From: Paramacrobiotus metropolitanus
Taxonomy: Eukaryota > Tardigrada > Eutardigrada > Parachela > Macrobiotidae
Assembly: GCF_019649055.1 (NCBI RefSeq)
Contig: NW_026570328.1
Span: forward strand, 186,001 to 250,000
Length of the DNA: 64,000 bases
Reading direction: 5' to 3'
The first letter of the stretch is position 1; every line of letters begins with the position of its first letter. Below are positions 1 through 12,055 of this stretch, piece by piece. The position numbers and the translations under genes are program-made. Under the pieces are notes generated by a model. That model was given only the letters and a program-made list of their open reading frames with translations, ran no database searches and was not told the DNA's origin.

Positions 1-122
1 TAGGCTGTTCTCCATTTTGTAAACGGTTAGAAACAAAGCCACTATAATACAACGAAATGTGCAAAATCCCTCCCATCCTCCAGGTCCCCCTCGACCCCTC
101 CCCACATTTCACTCCATGTCGC

Positions 123-3100
123 TCACACCATATTCAACTGTGATTTCATACTGTCAGCCATGCTGCTGGCGCTATTGCGCGCGGCCAACATGGGCGCCGG
201 ACGGAAATGCGTCTGTACATAGGGAACAGGCGGTGGCATAAACGCCCCATCATTCACCTTTCCCCCAGCAGTTTTGTCATCCGGTTTTAGCCGGCCCACC
301 AACGCTGCGTGATGGGGAATGCTGACCTTCACCGTGTGCCGCTGGGGTATGGGCTTCTCCGGTTTCGTGGGCGGCGGCAGAGGAGGTGGCTTGTCCACGC
401 GACTCGCCGGCAGCTCTGTGCGCGGTTCGTTACTAGGGGTAACGCTGCCGATGCGGTGTATGACCGAAGTCCGCGCTGGCGGTATCGCTGGCGCCGGTGA
501 TGAGGAAACCGGTTGGGATGGCGGGGGCAATGTGGCAGGCAGGGCAACTTTCACAGCTGGCACCGCAACCGATGCGGCACTGTTAACGGGTCGGTTCATC
601 TCTGCTTTCCACTGCCGGTATTCAGCCAATGATAACTGCAACAAAATAATCATTAGTACTTTAGCCCTTCTAAACTTGCGTACTTCTGAATACCTTTTTA
701 GTAGGAGTAACCGGCAGAGAATTCCGGGAATTCACCTACAAACAGACCGACACACTATAACTAATTTCGCTAAAAAACACACCTTGCTGCGTTGACTTAC
801 CGTTGGTGATGGTACTGCCGGTACACTGGATTCCTTCAGCTTCTCGTCGGGTTTTTTTGTCGCCGGGGCAGTGTGTTCGTTCGGCACGGCTGACTGTGCC
901 GTCGACTGTGACGTTGCGATCACTTCCCCGCCGCTTGACTGCACGGTCTTACTGGCTGACTTGCTCAACACATCAGCTGATTTGGCGGCTCCAAGGCCGC
1001 TGCCATCTGGCACCGACAAGCGTACATTCTCCGACTTTTTCTCGGATCGTGGCAGTCTGGCGGTGTTTTTCGCTGTCTCCTGGCCCATCATTCGTTGCAG
1101 CACGTCACTTTTAGGAATATCCGACTCCATCTTCACAGAGGCCATGCACTCCTTGCGGAGTGTTTGACTGTTGTGATGAGCGCGCTCTTCGTCCCGATTC
1201 TTCTGCATACTTTCCTCGATCATAGCCCGCACCGTTCTCGATCGTTTCAACGGCAGTATGCCTCCATATCGCGCCAAACAGGACTGCGTCAGTGGCCTCG
1301 CTGTACTTTCCAAATCCTTCAACTGCGCAGCGGATTCATCCGCTATCGACGAACACTCTGATGTGGATGGTATTACTGAAAAACACCAAATAAATCATTA
1401 ACTTAATAAAAACGGAAATCTATTCATTACGGTTAAAAAAAACATCATGAAGACAACATACGTGTTGGCTCATCTTCTTCCTTGTACCGCGCAAAACAGC
1501 CTTCTTCAATCCGTACAACCGATACAGCCGGCATCGTTCCGCCGTGAATTTGATCTGCTCGAATTCTTCACTGGCGCTGTACGCCCGATTCCTTCGCGTG
1601 GCCTTCTGCATATCCGTTTCCGTTTGCATATCCGCCATGGAACTATAGTACGCGTCGATGAAGCTCACTGTTCGTATCTTCCGCTTATTCAACGGCAGCA
1701 TCACCATGGGTAGACCCATTTCAATGTCATCCATCAATTCTCCCTCCTTCTTCCGCTTCTTCATGCTATTCAACTCAATCCGTGCATTATTCTCTTCACC
1801 GTTTTCTGTCGACCTGCTGACGGCGTTATTACGCAACCGCAAGGAAAACCGTGACTTCTGCTCAGCGGTTGGTACAGCTGTTGTCGGCGTTTCCACATTC
1901 GTCGGCGACTCCACTTTTTCGGATAAACTGGATGGACTCTCCGGAAGCGGTAATGGCGAATCTTTTTCCACATACCTTTCCACTACCGATTTCGCACGGT
2001 ATGCAAAACGTTTGGCTTTCAGTGAAATCTTTACCGGGGTGCTGATCGGTGCACTGGTCGATGCCGGCGCCGCAAACTGTTCACTAATAACGATCGGATC
2101 ACTGCTAGTGGGCAGGGGAGGCGGAAAATCAATAATACTGGCAAAAGGTGGTGACGGAGGAGGATTTGTGCTCTCGCCATGGCTCTGGTGGCTCTCGTCG
2201 TCGAGGTGTTCCCGTTCTTTCGTGGACTCACGCGTCGGTGAGCCGAGAGAATTCTCATCGTGAGTCCGTTTACGTTTTTCCTTTTATCGCGACGCTCTTC
2301 CATCCGCTTGAACATTTGCTCATATTGAAGAATTTTCCTATCATCTCGGGATAATTCACCACAATCATCGGTGCGATGAGTGGATTTCAGCACCGCTTCG
2401 ACTGAAGACTGACGAGAGCGGGTTTCGCTGGTCGTAACGCGTTTCTTATCGGACTGAATGAGATCAGGCTGGCGAGGAGTGGGGGTGGTGGGGGGTATAC
2501 TGGTGGTGTCCGCCGACTTCTTACGGCGTGCGTTCTTATTTTTGGGAATTTCTGTAGACCCTACCATTAATCAACAAAAACACAGCTGTGAAAACATCTC
2601 AAGGCAAATAAAAGCACGTCAGAATATAAAAACCGCAAAGAATACTCCGGGACACCATAGTAAATACGCTTGAAAAAAGGATAATGTCAGAAGCATACGG
2701 AGCTGGATGATCACATACTGATCAGCAGCACGGAAACTACTTTTTACTATTCCTGCTCTGTATCATACGTCATTTCGGAGTTCGAAATACGCACAAGTGT
2801 CACAGGTTGAGCAATATTAAACAGATCCGCTAAACAGGGAAAATCATCGATTATGGGAAAAAACCGAGTGCGATAAAGTTACAGAAAAATTACCTAAAAA
2901 ACGACACTTCTATCCAAACAGTGTTCCTACCTGAGAGTTGATTATCGCGTGGCATCAGACTTCGATGCAGTTCTCTGGCCTCATCATGCCGCAGGGGTCG
3001 AAATGTGAGGGGATCGCAAACTTCGCACAGGTAGCAGTCTGGCACGGTGGCCGGCTCAATGCCCATACAGCCAAAATGCTGCCACACCCTGGACAAGCAC

Positions 3101-4129
3101 AAACAGCGCATTTAAAAATAGAGCTCACAAGTACGTCCAACGCAACGATTCCATGACACTATCAAATTTTGTGAGACTTACTCGCATTGTTCACACTGGA
3201 TCTGCTTGTCGAACATATCGCTGAATCCGCTGGAAAGACAAAACAACATCGTATTTATTACCCGGACAGAGGAGTAAGATTTGCTGAATAACAGCCATCC
3301 ACTACGTGTCTACGTCGCATTCAACGTTCATCTTCGATCCACAAAAAACAACTTAGTAAACCGACAACGTCAGCAACTTTTCGGTAACTGCCACGCAGAA
3401 ATTGCTTGCACTTAATGGTAAGTGCAAGTGGACTCGAATGACAACCAGAGCCGCGTTTGACCGATTTGACAATTTGCCAAACAGCGTATGGACAAATCCA
3501 ATCAAAATCATCACAAATAAGCTACAAAATGCTTATAAGCCATTTGGAAGCTCACCTACAGCTATACATCATTTAGTAAAACTTCGAAAAACTTACCAAA
3601 TACATCTGATAACGTAGTCGGTATCCGAATCTTCCTCGATATCCTGCTCACGGCTCTTGGTTGCTTTCTTTGTTCTCCCAATTTTCGACCTGACTTTCTT
3701 GGTCTTCCTTGCGCTACCCACTTTCCGTTTCGTACTAATCGCAGTGACCACATTACGTCCATGGTCGGATGCTGCCTCAGCAGCGCAGAGTCCGTTATGA
3801 GATGCATCGGGACTCAAATGACTACTGCCGACCGGCCGTCGGTAGCTAATGCTAATGCTCCCGTCAGTCTGCGGTGACGATGCGCCCGACGATGTGGACA
3901 GGCGATGCGGAGAGTTGACGGCTTTCTGCGACGGGACCACGTGATCTGGACTACTGGACTTTGACGATGAATTCGAATCAGAGTTCAGCGATGTCGATAG
4001 CGATAAAGATGCGTTCAGGGCACCGACGATGGGATTATGATCGTGAAATTTGCTTATAGTAACAGTGTCAAGTGCTTCTGGTTTGTTGTTTTCATCACGA
4101 TCCCTGACGGCATCGTATGTTTCACCCAT
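123..4129 (-). CDS. KMT2E/SETD5/UpSET-type PHD-finger chromatin protein lacking a SET domain
   Basis: Proposed coding exons on the minus strand are 4129-3597, 3229-3182, 3088-2931, 2560-2274, 2184-1488, 1375-801 and 635-123, all phase-consistent, giving about 936 residues. A C4HC3 PHD finger runs across the first three exons, from CICGFSDMFDKQIQCEQCE through VWQHFGCMGIE to YLCEVC. It closely resembles the KMT2E PHD finger, which in that family reads histone H3 tails. SREDRKILQYEQMFKRMEE matches the conserved post-SET block of KMT2E/SETD5 (SREERK...FARLE). LSLAEYRQWKAE near the C-terminus matches the family SLLEYRKRQREA motif. The rest is low-complexity and proline-rich. No SET motif is found between the PHD finger and the SREDRK block, where vertebrate members carry it. 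The ATG at 4129 is preferred because the same frame has a stop just upstream. Two joins are uncertain: 2273-2185 (89 bp) may be coding if one base is missing near 2275-2285, and the donor at 1487 has an alternative at 1461. The 3' UTR lies outside the window. Confidence 0.75.
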
Positions 4130-7100
4130 GATGAGAGTAGCCTCCGCAGCATCCACGAATCATCTATATAAAGAACACGAGAAATGCATACAACACTAAA
4201 AATGATTTTCTTTGCTACACAAAGTGAACCAGCTACTAATTATCAACTAGCATAGGATTTTACCAGTCTCTTTTGTAAAATCAACCGAAATATCAAAAAA
4301 ATGCCACCATATTCTACATTTTGTTCAAGGGCCTTTGCACTGGCCTTGCAATTTTTGATTCCTCGTTTACGGCGCGCCTAATTTACTGTAGGCGTCGTCG
4401 CCGTGAATTCAGAGACATACCTAAATTTCCCATTAAATTCGAGAAGGAAACCCGACTGACATACATACAAAGTTTTGTAACTCTGCGTTATGCAGGCTAT
4501 GTTATTTTCTGTCATTCCGTGAGACTCCCTTATGCAGCGCACTTGAAATGAAATTGTCAGCCTCACAATCCCACTAATTCGGTCAATCTACCCCCTTATG
4601 TTTACCATGGCCGATGTTTATGGTTCGCCGAAAAGCGAATTCGAAGTAAGGCAGTTTTATTGTATACGTGTCCTACAGCAGCGCCAAATGGATAATAATC
4701 GTCATAGATATGCAGCTTTGTGTATGTAAAAAACTTTCGAGTTGCCAACTCCAACAAAAACGATCGGTAACCAACACACAAGCATCAAGATAATTCACGC
4801 ATTTCATAACGCCGCCAGCAAAACTAGCCTGTTGTTTTTTGTCGTGGCGTTTGTTCGCAGATACGTACAAAGAATGAAATGATTCATAGTAGTTTCGCAT
4901 AAGCAAAGTCAGAAAACCAAACGGTTATATCGTACCATCTGGTTACGCTTACTGACACTCGAAGCGATCGCTAGTCTCGCTACCGTAGGTTGTCTCGTTT
5001 ATGAAAACCATTTTTCCACAGCATTTAAGCCCATCTGTGTCTCATTTCGTACCGGGAAATTTCACCAAAGCGTGTGCAACAATTAAATGCATAAATCATG
5101 TTCCGCAATTCATCTGTTTGTAGAATTTAAATTTGACCACTGCAAAGGCGTAAACCTAAATTTTCAAGTTAACTGCAAGTCCTACACCAGCACGACCTAT
5201 CTCTATGAACAACAGTACAGTACCCAAATCAACAATCAAACCACAGGGTAAATTTTGAATTTTCGTTAGGCCGACGTAGGCCAGCAAGTTGGGTTCATGC
5301 TCGGATACGAATGTCTCTTGCAGCTTGCCACACTTATAAATAGGACAGTCTCAGCCAACTCAAGTATTTTTCATCGAAAGAAAACATGCTCAGCAAGCTA
5401 TGGAACCAATACAATTTAACGACCGATCGATCGGACTAAAGTATATAACCATGTTATTCAGATCAAGCTCAAGCTCAGCAATACGCAAATGATAAATCCT
5501 GTTCCCTACCAAACAGCATGATTGACTTGACGTCTAATTTCTTAAAATCATCGGGATTGTTAGTTATCTTTAGGCATCTGCGAAATGCAAGCCAACAAAG
5601 CAACAAAAACAGTGTGACCACTGACTAACGACAGTGCTACAGAGCACACCAGCCACCAGGTACGAATACTTCAGGTACGAGTACTTACTCGTACTGAAAA
5701 AATACATTCCATTTATATGGCCAATTTACACGCATTATCATTTTGGGCAGATTTATGCGCGTTCGAACCATAGACATATATTTCAGTTTTTTTTTAAATT
5801 TTGGAAGAATACGGAAAAACTGGAAAAGCGAGTACACTCATTTCCACCATGAACTGCCCTCCGTCGGCCTTTGAAAACCAAAGAATGCAAAACGCGCTTA
5901 TCAGGCGGTAGGATCCACGGAGGCCTACGCACTCCGATAACCAGATTCTGTGGCTATCAACTACACTGCTTATGCCACATCGAAGTAAACTGTGCACTGA
6001 CGCAACTCCAGGCACGGTCTCATGTTTGGATCTCGCGGAAAATCGATCGATTCTCCAAAATATCCTGTCAAGTGATGTGTTGCTCCTATCCATAGGTGCA
6101 GCCTTCTCTCAAGACCTTTTAGGCATTATGCCAATCAATAAGTACATTTAGCTACAGTATATTTCCAGTTTCCGTGTAATAATAAACCAATTTACATTTT
6201 TCGTAGCTTTCATAATTTCAGAAAATGGTCAACGACTAGTGACATGTACAGAATCTCCAGATACGGCCAGCAAGTATCTCTATCTGGTCAAACAGTTTCC
6301 AGAATTTAACACGTAATCGTGACGCAGCTGTTCATATTTATAAATTTTATTATTAAACAGCAGACATACGGCAAATAATCGACAAAAGAATTCACATCTT
6401 AATTTCATCTGCTTCTGGGATCGTTTGTTAACCGAAACTAATACTAATCTGAAAACCATCCAGTAAAACATTATACCAAACAGTTCATCGCAATCACACC
6501 AAAATCAATCCACGTAATATTAATGTATTTACAGAAATGTAAGTATTAAAAAAAATCAGAAATCAACGTCAACAACTTCAGCCGTCTTGCGTATTTCACA
6601 CGTTAAGGAAATCGCTAGCCCAGGAAAATTTTGCCGAACCCCAGTGAACAAAGTTTTAAAACAATTCAGAATTTAAACCACTGGAATAAAAAAGCGAAGC
6701 GAGAACAACTACAACCAAGAACTTGTCAGGAGATAGTGAGAAAACCCATTACAAGGGTTTTGTACTGCAAAATTGCAAGTGATTGGAGTCCAAGCAGAAG
6801 GAAATGCGCACACGAAATCCACATCGATGCCAGATTAGCAGAAGCAAATCGATATGAGTTCCTGTGCCACATCACAGTGCACCATGCTCGAGTATGCGGC
6901 TGACAGCGCCGTAGCGGCATATTATAGGTCTCTCCTAGTTAGACTGACAAGTGAAAGCCTGCGTGAAACCAGTTTGTGAGTGAGCTAGCATGCAGGCTGT
7001 TTGGAGAAATCCTTTTGGGTATTTATTCCTGCGCTTTTTGATTTCTGAGTAATAACATCACTCGACATGTCCGCTAGCGTATAGTGGAAACCGGTTTGGT

Positions 7101-7835
7101 TCCTTGTTTAAATGCAGCCCGTAAAATTAGCCTCGAAAACACTGTCAGGTTTTTTCTAACCTAATTAATTAAGTCAATTTCCTTTTCTGTACATCACCAT
7201 TAGGAATATGCTCCAAATGGTTAATTATTACAGAACGCCAACTTACGGTATATGGTACTAGTATACGAAAGCTAATAAATCAACCGGCAAATGAACTGTT
7301 GAATTCTGTTGCCTCTTTATCACGGCTCCCTTGTATAAGGCTAGTTTGTCGATTTTAACATTTTCACCGAAATTAAAACCGAGTACCACCGTACAAACCG
7401 CTGCCAGACCATAAGTTATTTTATCCTTGTTATCGCTGTGCTTTTCACAGGTGCTATCTTCAACTATCACCATCAGCCCAATTGTAAAAATATACGTCTC
7501 AAAGATTATCCGCTAACGCACTGCGAAACAAGTCCATACCGGTAAACACGGCCCCCAGAAGAATAGGCAGAAATTATGCTAATCGACTGCCACGTCAGTT
7601 GCATAAAACTTATCCTTTTCTGAAAGCCTGTTGAAGGTTTATTTAAGCACAATAAAGAGATATCTGGCTAATATCAACGCTACTGAAACTATTGCCGGGC
7701 AAGAAATAACCAGAAAGCTTTCCAGCTGCAGTGCTCTGAATTAAACCAGTACTTCGAATGCAGAGTCTGCAGACAAAGACTTAGACAACTAAAATCTACG
7801 GGTTTTTTTTCATTTTTCATTTCACAATTTTACAG
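4130..7835. other. Intergenic region and 5' flank of the PHD gene
   Basis: AT-rich sequence between the minus-strand PHD gene and the plus-strand small gene at 7854. It presumably holds the PHD gene promoter and perhaps non-coding exons, but no convincing splice chain or known protein was found. The only stretch that stands out is the open frame at 5801-6151, listed separately. The other open frames here are under 100 codons and have no exon-like borders. Confidence 0.5.
5801..6151 (+). pseudogene. Possible decayed coding stretch with one in-frame stop
   Basis: One plus-strand frame stays open from 5801 to the stop at 6149-6151, except for a single TAG at 5909-5911. An ATG at 5849 sits in a good context (CCACCATGAAC). 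The conceptual product after the stop is protein-like (for example RSILQNILSSDVLLLSIGAA), but I recognise no family. The stretch is more GC-rich than its surroundings and the opposite strand also has a 99-codon open frame, so base composition alone may explain the openness. It could be a gene relic, an undetected exon or chance. Confidence 0.2.
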
Positions 7836-7853
7836 CGAAGGCGCAACATCAGG

Positions 7854-8335
7854 ATGGTTACAGAAATCCAGTCATTAAAGCGACAACTCGGAAAGCCTCC
7901 CATTGCGTTCCGCAGTTCGGGAACGGCGAACCAATTCATTTTACCGGTAGACAATTATCACAAGGTAACAAAAAAGCTAATAATAATCGCTAGAACGGTT
8001 ACTATATTATTCTGATTCGGTTCGGTCACGTGGAAATAATTTCATGACGCAGAGAAATTCTAATGATCACGGAAACAACACGCCGAATGCCTCCGACCGT
8101 ATGCTGTATGCCGTATGGCGGTGCTCGCTGATGCACCTATTCCATTCCCGTCGTAACTTACCGCTTCAGAAATGAGTATCAGAATTAACTATGAGATTTT
8201 TGTCTGTGTTAACAACAAAACTAACACTACATTCTCGAATTAACCAAGCAAAATACCACGATAAATTCTATGCAGTATGGAGGATACGAAAAACCAGCTG
8301 TCAAAGCTGGCGGATCTGGATCACGCCAGTTTTGA
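7854..8335 (+). CDS. Unrecognised 56-residue protein, two coding exons
   Basis: Exon 1 is 7836-7964, with a pyrimidine-rich acceptor before 7836 and the donor AAG|GTAACA. Its first ATG, at 7854, has a good context (CAGGATGG). The frame is also open upstream to the acceptor, so a further 5' exon could exist. Exon 2 is 8276-8335, with acceptor CTATGCAG and stop TGA at 8333-8335. Both junctions are phase 0. An AATAAA signal at 8398-8403 lies about 60 bp after the stop, as expected for a real 3' end. The product is basic, begins MVTEIQSLKRQLGKPPIAF and ends in a Gly/Ser-rich tail (AGGSGSRQF), with no signal peptide or membrane segment. I do not recognise the family. If exon 2 is entered at the internal ATG 8277 instead, a different 41-codon frame is read to 8402. 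Splice sites plus the polyadenylation signal make a real transcript likely; the function is unknown. Confidence 0.5.
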
Positions 8336-8397
8336 AAACCAGGAACGGTTGCCCCAAGAAGATCTTTCTTATAGCCCGGTTATGGCCTGTCATGTGA

Positions 8398-8403
8398 AAT
8401 AAA
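8398..8403 (+). terminator. Polyadenylation signal AATAAA of the small gene
   Basis: A canonical AATAAA hexamer about 60 bp downstream of the stop codon at 8333-8335. It supports a short 3' UTR for the two-exon gene. Confidence 0.45.
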
Positions 8404-9434
8404 TCAGATAAATGTTGAAAAAAACCAAATCGTATTTGTAACTTGTTGCCACTTTGCGGCTTTGCCTGTCGAAATTGCAAGAGATGCTTTAATAAAAAAA
8501 TTAGCAAAAACAAGATATTTTCGATAGCCGTGTTTCTAACTCTTAACAATTCTACTCCATGCTCTTTGATCACTGAAAACGATGCCACATGAACATGACG
8601 AGATTGCTAATAATACGGTTACTGTACTGTTTTAGTGTGGGAGCCTAATCGTAAGCAAACTTCACGCAAAAGGGTTCTCAGATTGTTGTCGGCTAAATAA
8701 GATTTCAAACCCTGCTCGCTATTACTCAAGTTTCGAATTAACATATTATTTTGGTACTCGTAGCAGTAATTAATTCACATTAATTTCGACCATTTCCTGA
8801 TTTCAATATAGGTTACTCACTGTGATACTTAATAAAACCACCATATCCACGCCACAAATACAGTACTGTACTCGCTGCTGCCATAAATTCCTTAAGACGC
8901 CGCTCTTGAAAATCTGCCCTGTTTGGCCAATCTTGGTTCTTTGTTAGAATGATGATAGTGATTACTGTTAGTTTCTTACACTGTTAAAAACTTAACAATT
9001 CACTCGCCCAACTGTTCAAACAAACGGTTCCTACTGCGTCAAGAACCCCGTGCTCATAATCATTAATCGCGTAGTAAAACAATCACAGAACAATAGAATT
9101 AATAAAAAAAATGAAAAAATTATGTGAGAGCGACTTACCTACCATCGCAGATTCGTGGGTCAAAAATCCTTATTACTCCCAAATTCCAGTAAATAAATGC
9201 AGGTCAGTATTCAGTTTCTGTTATGTTATTCCTGTTCCACGGCGGAATTGCGCTCACATTCACGTTTGCGCGAATTAACACACTGAACAGTAGGCCGATG
9301 TACAATTCTAAAACATCCTCAACAATTTTAGCGCCTTGAAAAATTCTCCAGCAGTACTTTCCGACAACTGACTGGTGAGGTGATAACAATTCAAGATAGC
9401 GATATACAATCTCATTACGGAATTGCTGATAATT

Positions 9435-9611
9435 TCCATGCCAAAGTTCCAAACTTCGTTACTGCCAGCGATCGGTTTCGTCAGTCCAGGTGCCTCGCAT
9501 CAACTTGCAGCCGTGCAACAACTCGCGGCTGCTCTACGCTGGCGTTTCACCATTCAGAATTCACCAATCGGAGCTGCACCAGAACGCCTTTGTGTCAGTG
9601 ATGGCCGGAGG
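9435..9611 (+). other. Candidate first coding exon, unknown product
   Basis: ATG at 9435 opens 59 codons that end at a strong donor context, CGGAGG|GTAAGC, in phase 0. The product begins MPKFQTSLLPAIGFVSPG and continues Ala/Leu/Arg-rich. The segment is more GC-rich than its flanks. An exon-like acceptor at 9829 continues in the same phase, which is why the two are noted together. No family is recognised; it could equally be a promoter-associated GC-rich stretch. Confidence 0.25.
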
Positions 9612-9828
9612 GTAAGCCAGCAGTAAATACCGGGAAGTATTGACGTGTATTCTTTTAACATTGCAACAAATCTCTGAAAATTAATACAAACGAACATGTA
9701 GTTTTTTTTTATTGAGGCGCACTTTTCCGTCGACAATTCAATAATAATTTGGACGTCGAAGTTATGCACTCCAACAGTTACCTAAAATTCTATAAATATT
9801 ATTAGTTTTCTTTCAACTTGCATTTCAG

Positions 9829-10329
9829 ACCTCGTATTCTATGTTGTACTTGTATCGTATCGATTTGAATGCCTGTTTTATCGATCACCAGTTTACCACG
9901 GCTAACAGCCAAGTCGGATCGCCCTATCGCCATTACTGAGGTCTCATAAATGCACACTACGCATACGAGATCCTAAGCGGAAAGCATTCGCATGAGTCAT
10001 CCAGCTTTCAAATTAAATTCTTCGAAAACGCACGTTCTATACGTGTCCGGCTGAAAGAGTTCACGCACAGGCTCTGCTATGCCAACTGCCAAGAGATTGT
10101 AGACTGCGGCTGTGCGGCAAACACAGTTGGAAGCTTGTGCAAAGCAAACGATATGAATTCAATCGTCATCACGTTATTTCAAAAGGAAATGGTACTAGTA
10201 GTAACTAATGCCAGCCAAGCACTTTGTGTTTGCAAAATACGTTCCGCCCTGTTAAACCACTTGCAGCGAAATTTCTTACCAGTGCTTTTTCTGCAAGCTT
10301 GTGTTTTTGCCCTTGTGCGCCTGATCTGA
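9829..10329 (+). other. Long open frame with one stop, unknown
   Basis: After a pyrimidine-rich acceptor (CATTTCAG before 9829), one frame stays open to the stop at 10327-10329, apart from a single TGA at 9937-9939. The second part alone is 129 codons. The conceptual product includes a cysteine cluster (CYANCQEIVDCGCAANTVGS) and a hydrophobic C-terminus. Such a run is unexpected by chance in AT-rich DNA, but I recognise nothing. It ends about 60 bp before the ARL6IP5 start, so part of it may be that gene's 5' UTR. Confidence 0.25.
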
Positions 10330-10392
10330 CGAGAGGTTTCTTGCTTGTGCATTATTTGTAGTTTTACACTATTATACACAAAATACTTCCTT

Positions 10393-11601
10393 ATGGCATC
10401 AAGCGAAGGACAAAACGTTCAGTTTCCACCCTTTCGAGGGTTGCAGGATTTTTTGTTGGATTCACGCTTTCAGCTGCCGAGTTTCAATGATCAGTCACGC
10501 TGGGCAAATCGTGTATTAAATAATCTGCTGTACTACCAGGCAAATTATTTCGCGGTGGTACTGCTGGCCATTGCCCTAATAGGGTAAGTGCTTGAGCGGC
10601 AAAATCCTAAATAATCCTCGAATTCTCCGCCAAAAATTAAGCGTTAATATGTGGGAGAAAATTTAAAATTAATGCCACTTTACACTGTGAAGATGTTACT
10701 CTTGAAATGCTACTGGAGTGTTACTTACTAATGCTTTTACATATGTGATGACACTGCGACCGTTAAAACTTTTTTAATGCATAACTAAAATTTTTGAAAT
10801 ATGAAATCATTAATGTTACTGAGATGGCTATATTATTTGTCAAATAATATTATAATAATATACGCATTTAGGAATGATAACCAGTACTTTGTGATTTGCA
10901 GTTTAATCTTCCCCGCGGAATTTTTGTACGGGATAGTGGGAACCCTTTGTGCAATTCTGACAGCGGTTGTTTTGTTATCGAAGCACCATTTAATGAGACA
11001 ACTCAGGGGATCCTATCCCTGGGCAGCACTGGCCATTGTAGCTGTTCTGGGCTTCGTGGTCGTCACTGAACTCCGTGATATTGCAGTCTTCGCATTTCCC
11101 TTTGCTTTTTCAGTTTTATGTAAGTACTGTAAACTCAAACACGCATGCAGCTGCAGCAATACTATAATTGTTATATCTAAAAAATCGAAAACGTTTTATA
11201 AACACTTAAAAACTGTTGTCCGATAAACCAGATTTTGAATGTTCAAGGGCAATTAAGACACTCGTAAAACGGTTTTCGGACAAGTCAGACATTTAACCGA
11301 GCCCACATCCTGACAAATTGCAAATATACCCTTACTCTAGCATGTGCTCGATCAGATTCCTAAATGTCAAATTGCATTGCAACATAATATCAGCTGCCCA
11401 CGCTCTCTGGTATTGAAACGCTTCTATTGTCTAGTGATCTACATCCATGCGTCTTTGAGGACGAGGAACATTAAGAATCGTTTCAACAACAAAATGGAGC
11501 AGATGGGCCTGAAACGAAGCCCAATGGGAATGCTGATTGAACTGACCGGCTATGAAATCCAAATGCGACTTTTCACAGCGGCTGAGGACGCCACCATGTG
11601 A
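10393..11601 (+). CDS. ARL6IP5: ARL6IP5/PRAF3 (JWA) PRA1-family membrane protein
   Basis: Exons 10393-10583, 10902-11119 and 11435-11601 join in phase and encode 191 residues; vertebrate ARL6IP5 has 188. Diagnostic stretches are WANRVLNNLLYYQANYFAVV in exon 1 and IYIHASLRTRNIKNRFNNKM followed by GLKRSPMGM in exon 3. Both match the PRAF3 signature. Four hydrophobic membrane segments are expected, and two hydrophobic stretches are plain around the exon 1/2 and exon 2/3 junctions. The family resides in the endoplasmic reticulum, binds ARL6 and Rab GTPases in prenylated form, and modulates glutamate transporter trafficking in vertebrates. An in-frame ATG at 10345 also exists, but the one at 10393 gives the usual short N-terminus. 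An AATAAA at 11851 can serve the 3' end. The gene is convergent with WDR6. Confidence 0.9.
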
Positions 11602-12055
11602 CTGCTAACGGAATTGCCATTCCGCATCCGTCGGCTGCTGCATGATATCATGGAAAACTGGAGTTAAGATTTCGCTACAGGACTTCCGCTCCATATCTCA
11701 GGCCTTTCTAGTCTGCATTATTGTGATATACCCGTAGTTCCTATGCACCGTTCCCGCTGCCGCTCCATGTTCGACGTTGCTAAGTAATCGCAGTGTCCGA
11801 TGTGACGCGCAGTTTCATCAGCTCAAATCCCGCACCCACAACCGCAACATAATAAACTTCCCCATTATTAGCTGCATCCTGGTAATAATCTGCAGCGCTC
11901 ATGGATTGAATTCGTGGAAATGTTTGCAGCGCAGAACTCAGAGCGCTGCAGCGCAGAGAGTGACAATGGAAAGCAGCAACATCGGCAACTGATGTGTACA
12001 CAACTCCAAGGTTTTCGATCTGTAAATGTAAATATCCGATTATACTTTAAAAGTT
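11602..12055. other. 3' regions between convergent ARL6IP5 and WDR6
   Basis: Non-coding DNA shared by the two 3' ends. AATAAA at 11851-11856 fits ARL6IP5, about 250 bp after its stop. For WDR6, a minus-strand AATAAA overlaps the stop codon at 12055-12060. No further gene is seen. Confidence 0.5.

Larger units (their letters stand above)
8404..10392. other. Intergenic region with exon-like open frames upstream of ARL6IP5
   Basis: From 8404 to about 9400 I see nothing coding. From 9435 to 10329 there are two plus-strand open stretches with splice-like borders, listed separately. The region ends in the presumed promoter and 5' UTR of ARL6IP5. No tRNA-like B box or simple repeat array was noticed. 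Confidence 0.4.

Noticed and set aside
319-2263. Plus-strand frames of 158 and 201 codons
   Set aside because: Antisense to low-complexity exons of the PHD gene.
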